Below, one piece after another: positions 27,033 to 36,387 of a DNA stretch of 64,000 nt. The stretch comes from Thermosynechococcus sp. NK55a (GTDB lineage: Bacteria > Cyanobacteriota > Cyanobacteriia > Thermosynechococcales > Thermosynechococcaceae), in NCBI RefSeq assembly GCF_000505665.1, contig NC_023033.1, forward strand, positions 1,640,313-1,704,312, written 5' to 3'. Position 1 is the first letter of the stretch. Every line of letters begins with the position of its first letter. Made by a program: the position numbers and the translations under genes. The notes below the pieces were generated by a model. The model was not told where the DNA came from. It searched no databases and saw only the letters and a program-made list of their open reading frames with translations.

Positions 27033-27962
27033 GGTGGGAATGCCACTGGCAATCTGACGGGAAATGAAGGGCAGTACCTCTGTATTTTTACTGGCAGTGG
27101 AATTTTCCGTAAAGACCACCAAGGTATAGGGGCAGCGATCCGGGAGTTCAATATAGGCCGCATCATGGCGCACCCAACTGGTGAGTCCCGCCTTTGACCA
27201 CAGCTTTGTCCCTGGAGGTAGCCCTTCCCCCAAAAATCCCTGGACTTGGTTTTCTGGATCCTCAGCCAAAAGCTCTGGATCCAGCGATCGCTCCATCAGT
27301 TCCATCATCGCTTGACTGGCGCTGGCAGCAACCGCAACGCCGCCAACAATACTGTGGATTAACTTGGCCGTGGCATTGGTTGTCAGACGATTGGCATTCC
27401 GGCGATCGCGCCCGACAAATTCCTGCTCTCGTCCATAGGGGCCATCACACCATGTTTTTTGATTCACGTTGATATGCGTTAGCTCTGGCCACCCCAAGGA
27501 CTGAAAATAGCGATTGACGATATTGCGCTGGTATTGCCACGTCCGAAAGGGCTCCGGCGGCAGGACTGGGCCACTGGTGGTTCCCGTGAGCATATCCACC
27601 ACTAAGCTGGTGGCATCGTTGCTGGAATCCACAATCATATCCCGCATGGCGCGTTCCAATTCCGCATCGGGCTGGAGCATGCCACTGTGGAGCCACTCAT
27701 GGCAAGCCACAAGATAAAACAGTTTCACCACACTAGCCGGGTACATCGGCACATCGCCGCGATAGTGAGCGCCGGGAATCAAGTACTGCCAAAATTCTGT
27801 TGCCGTAAGCGCTCCGCCCGTATTCACCGGAATGGGTGGTGGATACACCAGCAAGGTCAGGGCAATGTCCTCTTGGCCTAGCCAAGGAAAGTGTTGCCAT
27901 GTCGCCTGGAGCGTCCGCATCACCAAATCTGTGAGATAGGTGTTGGCCCGAAAAAAAGTCAT
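27009..27962 (-). CDS. Beta-lactamase-fold serine hydrolase (class A-like)
   Basis: A 317-residue protein with the class A beta-lactamase/DD-peptidase fold. The SxxK motif is in YPASVVKLFYL, the SxN-type motif is in DSSNDATS, and the third motif reads SKAG rather than KTG. No signal peptide is obvious, so its location is uncertain. Such proteins in cyanobacteria may be peptidases or esterases rather than antibiotic-resistance enzymes. ATG at 27962 is chosen over an in-frame start four codons upstream. It lies 14 bases downstream of pyk on the same strand. Confidence 0.8.
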   Translation of the reverse strand: MTFFRANTYLTDLVMRTLQATWQHFPWLGQEDIALTLLVYPPPIPVNTGGALTATEFWQYLIPGAHYRGDVPMYPASVVKLFYLVACHEWLHSGMLQPDAELERAMRDMIVDSSNDATSLVVDMLTGTTSGPVLPPEPFRTWQYQRNIVNRYFQSLGWPELTHINVNQKTWCDGPYGREQEFVGRDRRNANRLTTNATAKLIHSIVGGVAVAASASQAMMELMERSLDPELLAEDPENQVQGFLGEGLPPGTKLWSKAGLTSWVRHDAAYIELPDRCPYTLVVFTENSTASKNTEVLPFISRQIASGIPTLEGAGVL

Positions 27963-27976
27963 TGGCTGCTCCACTC

Positions 27977-29761
27977 CTACTCGGGCGATCGCTCCCCGCC
28001 ATTGCGGGCACCGGAATAAACCAAGCCGCGTTCCACATCCATCGTCAGGATAGTGCCCTCACGAATCAGCCGAGTGGCATTTTTGACGCCCACAATCACC
28101 GGAATCCCCAGCCGCAACCCCAAGACAGCGGCATGGCTTGTGAGGCTGTCCTCCTCGGTAATAATGCCTGCCGCCTTGCGAATCACTTCCACCAACTCAG
28201 CACTGGTGCGCTCCGCCACCAAGATTTCCCCACTATTAAACGTGCGCACCGGCATCCCTTGGCGTACCACCCGCGCAGGGCCACTAACAGATCCATGGCC
28301 AATGCCACAACCCCGCCCCATCACTGACGTGACCAGTTCCACCTTGATCATATCCGTGGAGCCAGAAACCCCCTGCAGTGTGCCCGCCGTCATGACCACG
28401 AGATCCCCCTCCTCAAGGAAGCCCCGCTCCTGGGCGGCATTAATCGCTGCCTGGAAGGATTCGCGCATCGAGGGATGGTCCAATGTCAGCAGCGGTTCTA
28501 CGCCCCAGACCAACTGGAGGCGTCGGGCCACTTCGATATGGGGTGTTGCCGCCAAAATAGGAATTTGGGGACGAAACTTGGAGACATTCCGGGCCGTTGC
28601 GCCCGTTTTAGTTTGGGTAATGATTGCTTTGGCATGCAGCTGCGCCGCCACCTGTCCCACCGCTTGACTAATGGCATTGGGAATAGAACGCACCGCCGTA
28701 GACTCCGCCCCGGGAGGTTGCCGCAGTTGGGGTTGGTTGTCAATGCGGGCAGCAATTGTGGCCATCATCTTCACCGCCTCGACGGGGTATTCCCCCATCG
28801 CCGTTTCATTGGAGAGCATCACGGCATCAGTGCCATCGAGAATGGCATTGGCGACATCGGAAATCTCTGCACGGGTAGGACGAGGGCTTTTCACCATGCT
28901 GTCGAGCATTTGTGTGGCCGTAATGACCGGGATGCCCAAGCGGTTGGCGGCAGCGATCAGCCGTTTTTGCAGAATCGGCACATCTTCGGCGGGCAATTCA
29001 ACCCCCAGATCACCCCGGGCCACCATGACGCCATCACAGAGGGAGAGAATGGCATCCATCTGCTCAATCGCCTCGTGCTTTTCGATTTTGGCAATGACTG
29101 GCACCTGCTTCCCAGCGTTGGCAATCAGTTCTTTGATCTCCAGTACATCTTGGGGATTGCGAACAAAGCTGAGAGCCACCCAATCTACCCCTTGATTGAG
29201 GCCAAACATCAGATCTTCGCGATCTTTCTCTGTCAAGGCTTTAATCGAGAGGTAAACCCCCGGAAAGTTCACACCCTTGGCATTGGAGAGCGTGCCCCCA
29301 ACAACCACTTGGCAATGGAGCTCACCCGCTTCTTTATCCACTTCTTCCACGAACATTTCCACGCGGCCATCGTCGAGCAAAATCGTGGCACCGGCGGGCA
29401 CCTCTTGAGCCAAGGGGGGATAGGTAATCGAGCTAATGTGCTGATTGCCCATGATAGGGCGACTCGTGAGGGTAAAGCGATCGCCCCGCTTCAGGGAAAT
29501 GGAGCCATGCTCAAACCGCCCAAGGCGAATCTTGGGGCCTTGCAAGTCCTGCAAAATGCCCACCGGTTGCCCGAGTTCGTAGGAAATTTGGCGAATTAGG
29601 CGAATGCTGCGCTGGTGATCGTCATGGGTACCATGGGAAAAGTTTAGACGCAGGGTGGTTGCTCCCGCTTGAATAATGGCGCGCAATTTGTCGGGGTGAC
29701 TGACTGCTGGACCAATGGTGGCGACAATTTTGGTGCGGCGTTGCAACGGCTGGTTCGACAT
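27977..29761 (-). CDS. pyk: Pyruvate kinase with C-terminal PEP-utilising-like domain
   Basis: Last step of glycolysis: PEP plus ADP to pyruvate plus ATP. 594 residues. RRTKIVATIGPA and LNFSHGTHDDH lie near the N-terminus; the active-site Lys/Glu region is VIAKIEKHEAIEQMDAI with the metal site in VARGDLGVELP; GTDAVMLSNETA follows. Residues 480-594 are the extra domain seen in Bacillus-type enzymes, resembling the PEP synthase phosphohistidine domain, with EEDSLTSHAAVLGLRLGIPV. ATG at 29761 fits the family; upstream open frame is unrelated. Confidence 0.96.
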   Translation of the reverse strand: MSNQPLQRRTKIVATIGPAVSHPDKLRAIIQAGATTLRLNFSHGTHDDHQRSIRLIRQISYELGQPVGILQDLQGPKIRLGRFEHGSISLKRGDRFTLTSRPIMGNQHISSITYPPLAQEVPAGATILLDDGRVEMFVEEVDKEAGELHCQVVVGGTLSNAKGVNFPGVYLSIKALTEKDREDLMFGLNQGVDWVALSFVRNPQDVLEIKELIANAGKQVPVIAKIEKHEAIEQMDAILSLCDGVMVARGDLGVELPAEDVPILQKRLIAAANRLGIPVITATQMLDSMVKSPRPTRAEISDVANAILDGTDAVMLSNETAMGEYPVEAVKMMATIAARIDNQPQLRQPPGAESTAVRSIPNAISQAVGQVAAQLHAKAIITQTKTGATARNVSKFRPQIPILAATPHIEVARRLQLVWGVEPLLTLDHPSMRESFQAAINAAQERGFLEEGDLVVMTAGTLQGVSGSTDMIKVELVTSVMGRGCGIGHGSVSGPARVVRQGMPVRTFNSGEILVAERTSAELVEVIRKAAGIITEEDSLTSHAAVLGLRLGIPVIVGVKNATRLIREGTILTMDVERGLVYSGARNGGERSPE

Positions 29762-29975
29762 AGATGGTTGAATGATGAGGCTCCAACAGGTTACCGTATT
29801 TCCTAGAACCCTTGGTAGGGATAGGGGATACATGCAGTGAGTGGCATTGCCCTTTTGGGAATGGCTAAATCTAGGAATCGGCGTAAAGTGGTTGCTTCTA
29901 GCCTACAGCACAGCGATCGCCCTTGGCGGTGTTCCCTAGGAAGGATGGGCAAGTTCTTTTTTCGACTTAAAATAT

Positions 29976-29988
29976 GAGAATGATTCTC
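29976..29988. promoter_or_regulatory. Probable Zur/Fur-family operator
   Basis: A perfect inverted repeat GAGAAT-G-ATTCTC in an A/T-rich frame (AAAATAT left, TTTTT right), 22 bases before the ATG of the COG0523 GTPase gene. It resembles Fur-family boxes (GATAATGATAATCATTATC type). Because many cyanobacterial COG0523 genes are zinc-responsive, Zur is the likeliest regulator. The position would block ribosome access or the start of transcription. Confidence 0.65.
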
Positions 29989-30009
29989 TTTTTCTTGGGC
30001 CATTGACCT

Positions 30010-31065
30010 ATGACAACTACCCTTTCTGATCCCTCTCCCAAAATGCAGGCTGAAAAACACGGTCTGCCTGTCACCATCATCACTGGTTTTTTGGGGAGTG
30101 GCAAAACAACCCTCTTAAACCATATTCTCACAAACCAAGAAGGCCTCAAAACCGCTGTACTCGTCAATGAATTTGGCGAGATTGGCATTGATAACCAGCT
30201 TTTGGTGTCCCAAGATGAGGGCATGGTGGAGCTCAGCAACGGCTGTATCTGCTGCACTATCAACAACGACTTGGTGAATGCCGTCTATCGGGTTCTTGAG
30301 CGGCCCGACAAGGTGGACTATTTGGTGGTGGAAACAACGGGATTGGCGGATCCGTTGCCGGTGGCTCTAACCTTTCTGGGGACCGATCTGCGGGATCTCA
30401 CCCGCTTGGACTCGATTATTACCGTGGTGGATGCGGAGAACTTTAGTCTGGATCTTTTCAATAGCAGTGCTGCCCAAAGCCAAATTGCCTACGGTGACAT
30501 TATTCTGCTCAACAAAGCAGATCTAGTCACCGAGGAACGCTTGCAGGAGCTCGAACGGCGAATTCACGAGATGCGGGAGGGGGCACGGATTATTCGCACC
30601 GTGAAGGCACAGGTACCGCTGCCCTTGATTTTGAGTGTGGGATTGTTTCAGAGCGATCGCTACTTTCATCCTGAACACGAGCACCCTGAGCGCGACCACG
30701 ATCATGATCACGATCATGGGTGTGATGAACATTGCGATCATGATCATCATCACCCTCATCACTCCAATCACCTTGAGGAGGATGGCTTTACCTCTGTCTC
30801 TTTCCAGAGCGATCGCCCCTTTGAACTGCGAAAATTCCAGTATTTTCTTGACCACCAACTCCCCCAATCCGTCTTTCGCGCCAAGGGCATTCTTTGGTTT
30901 AAGGAAAGTCCCCGCCGCCATGTCTTTCACCTCAGTGGTAAGCGCTTTAGCCTCGATGATGAGGAATGGAAGGGCGATCGCAAAAATCAACTGGTTCTCA
31001 TTGGCCAGAACTTAGATCATGCAACCCTACTGAACCAGTTGGCCGCCTGTGTCACTGATGCATAA
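30010..31065 (+). CDS. COG0523/CobW-family GTPase with histidine-rich loop (putative zinc metallochaperone)
   Basis: A 351-residue G3E GTPase. Walker A GFLGSGKTTLLNH lies at residues 26-38, the metal-binding CxCC (CICC) at 79-82, NKAD near 162. A loop at about 220-255 carries around 15 His with alternating Asp/Glu, a metal store. The C-terminal CobW_C domain contains RAKGILWFKESPRRHVFHLSG. Such proteins move zinc to client enzymes, some under zinc limitation. The Fur-family palindrome upstream and the DUF2256 gene 16 bases downstream support a zinc-homeostasis role. Confidence 0.92.
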   Translation: MTTTLSDPSPKMQAEKHGLPVTIITGFLGSGKTTLLNHILTNQEGLKTAVLVNEFGEIGIDNQLLVSQDEGMVELSNGCICCTINNDLVNAVYRVLERPDKVDYLVVETTGLADPLPVALTFLGTDLRDLTRLDSIITVVDAENFSLDLFNSSAAQSQIAYGDIILLNKADLVTEERLQELERRIHEMREGARIIRTVKAQVPLPLILSVGLFQSDRYFHPEHEHPERDHDHDHDHGCDEHCDHDHHHPHHSNHLEEDGFTSVSFQSDRPFELRKFQYFLDHQLPQSVFRAKGILWFKESPRRHVFHLSGKRFSLDDEEWKGDRKNQLVLIGQNLDHATLLNQLAACVTDA

Positions 31066-31081
31066 CTGATGCATAAAAGTC

Positions 31082-31237
31082 ATGGCCAAGCAACGTCGCA
31101 AAGCGGACTTTCCTAGCAAAATTTGTATCGTCTGTGGCCGTCCTTTCCAGTGGCGCAAAAAGTGGGCAGCTTGTTGGGAAGAAGTTAAATACTGCTCCGA
31201 TCGCTGTCGGCGGCGGCGATCGCAAATTCAATCATAA
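31082..31237 (+). CDS. DUF2256 mini-protein (zinc-finger-like)
   Basis: A 51-residue basic protein. Cysteines at 15 and 18 (CIVC) and 38 and 42 (CSDRC) form a C-x2-C...C-x3-C pattern, between them [17 protein letters not shown], the DUF2256 signature. The C-terminus is Arg-rich (RCRRRRSQ). The stop is at 31235-31237. It starts 16 bases after the COG0523 GTPase and is probably in its operon, so a zinc link is plausible. Function unknown to me. Confidence 0.85.
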   Translation: MAKQRRKADFPSKICIVCGRPFQWRKKWAACWEEVKYCSDRCRRRRSQIQS

Positions 31238-31306
31238 TATACACCTCTACGCCTACTTGATCAGAGAAAGAGGCTTGAAAGTTAGCCATTCAGCTGCTGA
31301 AAGCGC

Positions 31307-31335
31307 TTGACTGTTTTAGAGGGCTCCTGTACACT
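31307..31335 (+). promoter_or_regulatory. Sigma-70-type promoter of the adhesin gene
   Basis: TTGACT (31307-31312) and TACACT (31330-31335) are separated by exactly 17 bases. Transcription would start near 31342, leaving a leader of about 165 bases before the ATG at 31508. The leader is AT-rich from 31390 on. Confidence 0.65.
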
Positions 31336-31507
31336 ACTGCCATGGGGGAAAGCTTGATAGCCCTATCAATTGCAGACAGCTCAATAATTAGCTTGTCTTG
31401 CAAGGTTATCAAGTTATGCAATTTTACGAAAAATTCGGCTTCGCTTAATTCCTTTTAGTTTGTTTTAATTTTTTACATTTGTTTTCAGTCAGGAATCCAC
31501 TAAAACC

Positions 31508-34289
31508 ATGGTAAGCAAAAATTCCCTTTCCCCCTATCTTGCTGCTGCTGTCGGTCTTTTGGCCACTCCATTCTATGCAGTTCTGCCAGCCCTTGGCCAA
31601 ACAAGAGACTGCGGAAACCCTATTCCTCCTCTTTTTCCTTTTTTCAACTCCACAGCAGGCACCGCCAATGACAACCTCATTTGTGGTTCCCGGAATTCCC
31701 CTTTAGCTGGGTTAATACGCGCAATAGCAGTTGGCATAGAAAACACAGTGCGAAATGCCAATACGGAAATCACTGCAGTTGGTGCTAGGAACACAGTAGA
31801 AAGTGTCAATGCACAGAACCACGCACTGGGCTCTAATAATCAAATTGGAACCCCTGGTGGACTTACTCCCGCCAACCAGGACGTTGGAAATAACAACACA
31901 GCAGTAGGAGCAGAGAATACCGTTGCCACTACCGGTACACCCTCCGGAATTGGGTCATTCCCTAACGCTGCTCGCAATAACAATACCGCTGTTGGCTACC
32001 AAAACATCGCTGACGGCACTGCCTCAACTACTGGGAGTAATAATACAGCCCTTGGTATGCAGAACCAAGCTATAGGCGACAACAATACGGCCGTGGGGAT
32101 GCAGAACCAAGCCCAAGGGACCAACAGCACAGCCGTGGGGATGCAGAACTCAGCCAATGCTGTCAATGCCACTGCGATGGGGATGCAAAATAACTACAAT
32201 TCTTTGACAAACACCTAACCTTGCACCCGGTCAGCAGAGCACCGCTGTTGGCTTCCAGAACCAAGCCCAAGGGAACGACAGCACAGCAATGGGGTTTGCT
32301 AACCAAGCTGTAGGAGTCAGGAGCACAGCAATGGGGTTTGCTAACTTTGCCCAAACGGACGATAGCAGCGCAATGGGGTTTGCTAACCAAGCTCTAGGAG
32401 CCAACAGCACTGCTGTGGGGTTTGCTAACCAAGCTGTAGGAGCCAGGAGCACAGCAATGGGGTTTGTTAACCAAGCTCAAGGCGACAACAGCACTGCTGT
32501 GGGGATGCAGAACTCAGCCAATGCTCTCAATGCCACTGCGATGGGGATGCAAAACCAAGCCCTAGGGAACGACAGCACAGCAATGGGACGTAGCAACACG
32601 GCACAACTCCGCGGCACCGCTGTTGGCTTCCAGAACCAAGCCCTAGGGGACGATAGCACAGCAATGGGACGTAGCAACACGGCACAACTCCGCGGCACCG
32701 CTGTTGGCTTCCAGAACCAAGCCCTAGGGGACGATAGCACAGCAATGGGACGTAGCAACACGGCACAACTCCGCGGCACCGCTGTTGGCTTCCAGAACCA
32801 AGCCCTAGGGGACGATAGCACAGCAATGGGGTCTGGTAACCAAGCCCAAGGGAACGACAGCACAGCAATGGGGTCTGGTAACCAAGCCCAAGGGAACGAC
32901 AGCACAGCAATGGGACGTAGCAACACGGCACAACTCCGCGGCACCGCTGTTGGCTTCCAGAACCAAGCCCAAGGCGACGACAGCACAGCAATGGGGTCTG
33001 GTAACCAAGCCCTAGGGGTCGATAGCACAGCAATGGGACGTAGCAACACGGCACCACAATTCCGCGGCACCGCTGTTGGCTTCCAGAACCAAGCCCTAGG
33101 GGACGACAGCACAGCAATGGGGTCTGGTAACCAAGCCCTAGGGGACGACAGCACAGCAATGGGACGTAGCAACACGGCACAACTCCGCGGCACCGCTGTT
33201 GGCTTCCAGAACCAAGCCCAAGGGAACGACAGCACAGCAATGGGGTCTGGTAACCAAGCCCAAGGGAACGACAGCACAGCAATGGGGCGTAGCAACACGG
33301 CACAACTCCGCGGCACCGCTGTTGGCTTCCAGAACCAAGCCCAAGGGAACGACAGCACAGCAATGGGGTCTGGTAACCAGGCGACTGGCACGGCAAGTAT
33401 TGCAATAGGCAATCAAAGTGTTGCAAATTCCAATAACAGTATCGCTATAGGCTCCACAGCTTCCGCCGGCGCTGTGGATGGAATTGCCATTGGTCGAAAT
33501 GCCCAAGTCACTGCTCCCAACAGTGTGGCCATTGGTGCCGGTTCAGTGGCCAACGGAGCCAATACAGTTTCTGTTGGTGCTCTTGGCCAAGAGCGAAAAG
33601 TAGTTAATGTTGCTCCTGGTATCATTGCACCAACAAGTACTGATGCAATTAATGGCAGCCAGCTTTCTGCGCTCATTAATCAACTATTTGCCACCGGTAT
33701 TTGCTCGATTACGGGTGCAACGGTAACCTGTGGAAACATTGCCTTGGGAAATGGGGCAAATCCTACTGGCGTGGGCGCGATCGCTATCGGTAATAATGCC
33801 GCAACCAATGCTAATAACGCGATCGCCCTCGGCCCATCATCCCAGGCTCTTCATCCTAATAGTGTGGCCATTGGTGCCGGCTCTGTTACCACCGCAGCAA
33901 ATACCGTTTCGGTGGGTGCCCCTGGTGCTGAACGTCGGATTACCAATGTCGCTACCCCCATTTTACCCACCGATGCCGTCAACAAAGCCTATGTTGATGG
34001 TATCGGAGCAGTGGCCCTAGGAGCCGCCAATGCCTATACCGATGCGCAAGTTAATCAATTACGGGGCGAAGCTTTTGCGGGTATTGCTTCTGCGGCTGCC
34101 CTATTGCCCATTGTGCCGGCGCGCTCTGGTGAAACAACATTTAACATTGGTTTTGGGTCCTATAGCGGCTATAGTGCTGTAGGGGTGGCCATGGCCCATC
34201 AAGCAGGTCCAATTGTCATTGATGCTGGCGCCAGTTTCTCGAGTGCCGGATCGCCACTAGTTCGCCTTGGTCTGGGTTTTCGGTTTTAG
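31508..34289 (+). pseudogene. Trimeric autotransporter adhesin-like (YadA-type) gene with one frameshift
   Basis: Part one (31508-32218, 236 residues) has a signal peptide (AAAVGLLATPFYAVLPALG) and YadA-like head repeats. It ends at TAA. Part two, in the +1 frame, is open from a TGA at 32205-32207 to 34289. It carries many 13-14-residue repeats of the type STAMGSGNQAQGND, then SVAIGAGS-type head repeats, two VSVGALGQERKVVNV-like necks, a stalk (TDAVNKAYVDG) and a C-terminal anchor ending in LVRLGLGFRF. Restoring one frame gives about 926 residues. The shift lies in 32208-32216. Whether it is real, an assembly error or a switch is open. Such adhesins form outer-membrane trimers. Confidence 0.8.
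32289..33380 (+). repeat. Mosaic tandem repeats of 42 and 81 bp in the adhesin gene
   Basis: Two near-identical unit types alternate: 81 bp (27 residues, STAMGRSNTAQLRGTAVGF plus a tail) and 42 bp (14 residues, STAMGSGNQAQGND type). Successive ATGGG starts at 32583, 32664, 32745, 32826, 32868 and 32910 give periods 81, 81, 81, 42, 42. Copies are almost identical in DNA, so they were amplified or homogenised recently. A longer duplicate of the block around 32130-32190 recurs near 32497-32551. Confidence 0.9.
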
Positions 34290-34381
34290 GCCCATGCGCG
34301 ATCGCGCCCACCGTTGCCAGCAGATGGGGGGTCAGCCCTCTTATATTTCTGATAGTTGAGCAGCTCCCTCCCTTGCGGGCA

Positions 34382-36346
34382 CTAAATTTCCAGTTCGATT
34401 GCCGTGGGTTGGTTAGGACCAAGGGCCAGCCCATTGCGTACACCCAGAATGCGAAAGACTTTGATTTTGCGCTCTTTTCCCTTGAGTTCCAAAGGTCCCC
34501 ATGCTTCGACTTCGTAGCGATCGCCGAGGTACTGCAAGGTTTCTTCGGCCACTAAAATCCGACAGGGACTAGGTTGGCGGTGCTTATCCACACTTTCAAG
34601 GCGGGAGGCTGTATTCACACTGTCGCCAATAACACCGTACTCTAGGCGATTTTTACTACCGAGACTGCCAACAACAATCGGACCGGTATAAATCCCCGCC
34701 CGCATCATCACCTGCGGTAGCCCTTGGGCAGCCCATTCGCGGTTTAGCTCCTCGAGTAGTTGTCCCAAGGCCAAGGCACAATCCACGGCATTGCGGGCAT
34801 CAATGGCAATTCCTTCACGGCTTGTCCGTTTAATGGGCACGCCAAACACCGCCATAATGCCATCACCGGTGAACTTATTAATCACACCGTGGTAGCTTTG
34901 CACCACATCTGCGACTTTTTCCAGATAGGCATTCAGCCAGTTAAAAAGCTCCTCCGGCTCCATTGTTTCAGAAATGGTACTGAAACCCTTTAAGTCGGTA
35001 AAAAGGAGCGTGGCAATCAGACGTTGGCCGGGTAACTTGCCGTCCTTAAGGAGTTGATCTCGCTGTTCCCATAGGGTGGCAGCAATTTCGGGGGAGATAC
35101 TTTGGCCAAGGAGGCGCATCACCATTTGCCGTTGTTGTTGAGCTTGTTGGGCGGTGTAGGTAACAACTCCCCCACTGCTAAGCAGGAGTGTTAATGCCGG
35201 CGGCACAAGGGGAACCCAGCCCAACTTAAGAAATAGGCCATAACAGGTGAGCAAAAGCAGCAGTAGAGCTGCTGCCACTGCCGTCGCTAAGGCTAGAGGA
35301 TGGCGCACTCGCCAAGCAAGGATCCCGCCAATCAATGCCCAAAGCACAATCCAAACATTCTCGATACTGTCGGGCCAAAACCAAATGACGGCGCGATCGC
35401 CCAAACCCGCATCAATGAATTGCCCCACCATTTGAGCATGGATAAATACCCCCGCCATGCGCTGATTGTCCCGCAGGCCGGAACTAAAGGGCGTATAGAA
35501 AAAATCTTTGCCACTCTCGGCAATGTTGCCAATGAGAACCACGCGATCGCGAATCAATTCTGGTGCCACTCGTTCTGTCAGCACATCTTCAAGGGGCACC
35601 CATGTCACCGCCCGCTGATCACCGCGATAGTTTAGCATCACCTGATAGCCCGCCGTGTCCGCTCCTACATAACCGCCATCATTGGGTTGCAGGGGTGTGA
35701 AAATGCTCTTCCCCAACTGCATGACATGGGGATCCGCATCACTGCCGCGAGGCTCAATCCCCTCATCCGCTAGATACCGCAGCGCCAGCCGCAATGAGAA
35801 GGAGTAGAGCGTATTCCCCTGGTCGTCGGGCAAAAACAACAAACTGCGACGGACAATGCCACCGGCATCAACCGTCACATCATTAAATCCCACCTGATCG
35901 GTACTGAGGGCAGCCGGCGGGCGAATGGTCGCGTGGGTGGCATTCCCCAGTTTTGTGACAGCAAAGAGGCGATCGGAACTTAGCCAAAGGCGGTTTAGCG
36001 CCTCATGCCCCGGCGGCACGGGAAAATCGCGGTAAATATCCAAGCCAATGGCACGGGGTTGATGTTTGAGGAGTTTTTGTAGGGCTTGAGCATAGAGCTG
36101 ATCCGGCAACGATAGGGAGCGGTAACGTTGAATATCGGCTTCGGTGACTGCTACCACCAATAGTCGTGGATCCGGGCCCGGCATAGGGCGCAATTGCATC
36201 AGGCGATCGTAGGCACCCAATTCCAGCGGTTGTAGCCAACCCATTTGACGAATCCCAATCACAACCGTGCTGGCCAGGGTACTGGCCACGACAATCAGAC
36301 CCAGATCAGCAAAGGTGCGGCGAAAGTGGGACAATGGGGGCAGCAT
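34382..36346 (-). CDS. CHASE2-domain class III adenylate cyclase
   Basis: A 654-residue membrane signalling enzyme. An N-terminal helix is followed by an extracytoplasmic CHASE2 sensor (residues about 40-330), three membrane helices (VWIVLWALIGGILAWRV, VAAALLLLLLTCYGLF, VPLVPPALTLLLSSGG), a short linker and the cyclase domain (about 440-640). Both metal Asp are present (LFTDLKGFS and NKFTGDGIMAVFG) and EYGVIGDSVNTASRLES closes the site; Asp there favours ATP over GTP. Start ATG at 36346; an in-frame TTG lies six codons upstream. It is divergent from the next gene. Confidence 0.92.
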   Translation of the reverse strand: MLPPLSHFRRTFADLGLIVVASTLASTVVIGIRQMGWLQPLELGAYDRLMQLRPMPGPDPRLLVVAVTEADIQRYRSLSLPDQLYAQALQKLLKHQPRAIGLDIYRDFPVPPGHEALNRLWLSSDRLFAVTKLGNATHATIRPPAALSTDQVGFNDVTVDAGGIVRRSLLFLPDDQGNTLYSFSLRLALRYLADEGIEPRGSDADPHVMQLGKSIFTPLQPNDGGYVGADTAGYQVMLNYRGDQRAVTWVPLEDVLTERVAPELIRDRVVLIGNIAESGKDFFYTPFSSGLRDNQRMAGVFIHAQMVGQFIDAGLGDRAVIWFWPDSIENVWIVLWALIGGILAWRVRHPLALATAVAAALLLLLLTCYGLFLKLGWVPLVPPALTLLLSSGGVVTYTAQQAQQQRQMVMRLLGQSISPEIAATLWEQRDQLLKDGKLPGQRLIATLLFTDLKGFSTISETMEPEELFNWLNAYLEKVADVVQSYHGVINKFTGDGIMAVFGVPIKRTSREGIAIDARNAVDCALALGQLLEELNREWAAQGLPQVMMRAGIYTGPIVVGSLGSKNRLEYGVIGDSVNTASRLESVDKHRQPSPCRILVAEETLQYLGDRYEVEAWGPLELKGKERKIKVFRILGVRNGLALGPNQPTAIELEI

Positions 36347-36387
36347 CGCTTTGCAGGCAAGCAAAAGATTTCCTTCATCCTATCGCT

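Noticed and set aside
28475-29599. A 374-residue plus-strand open frame antisense to pyk
   Set aside because: It lies wholly within the pyruvate kinase gene, whose protein is unmistakable. The open frame has His/Asn-rich low-complexity composition, typical of antisense shadow.
32477-33412. Long minus-strand open frames across the adhesin repeats, with repeated Pro/Trp or Cys-rich units
   Set aside because: They are complements of the repeat DNA and stay open only because one short unit lacks stops in those frames. They have no start signal and no independent coding pattern.
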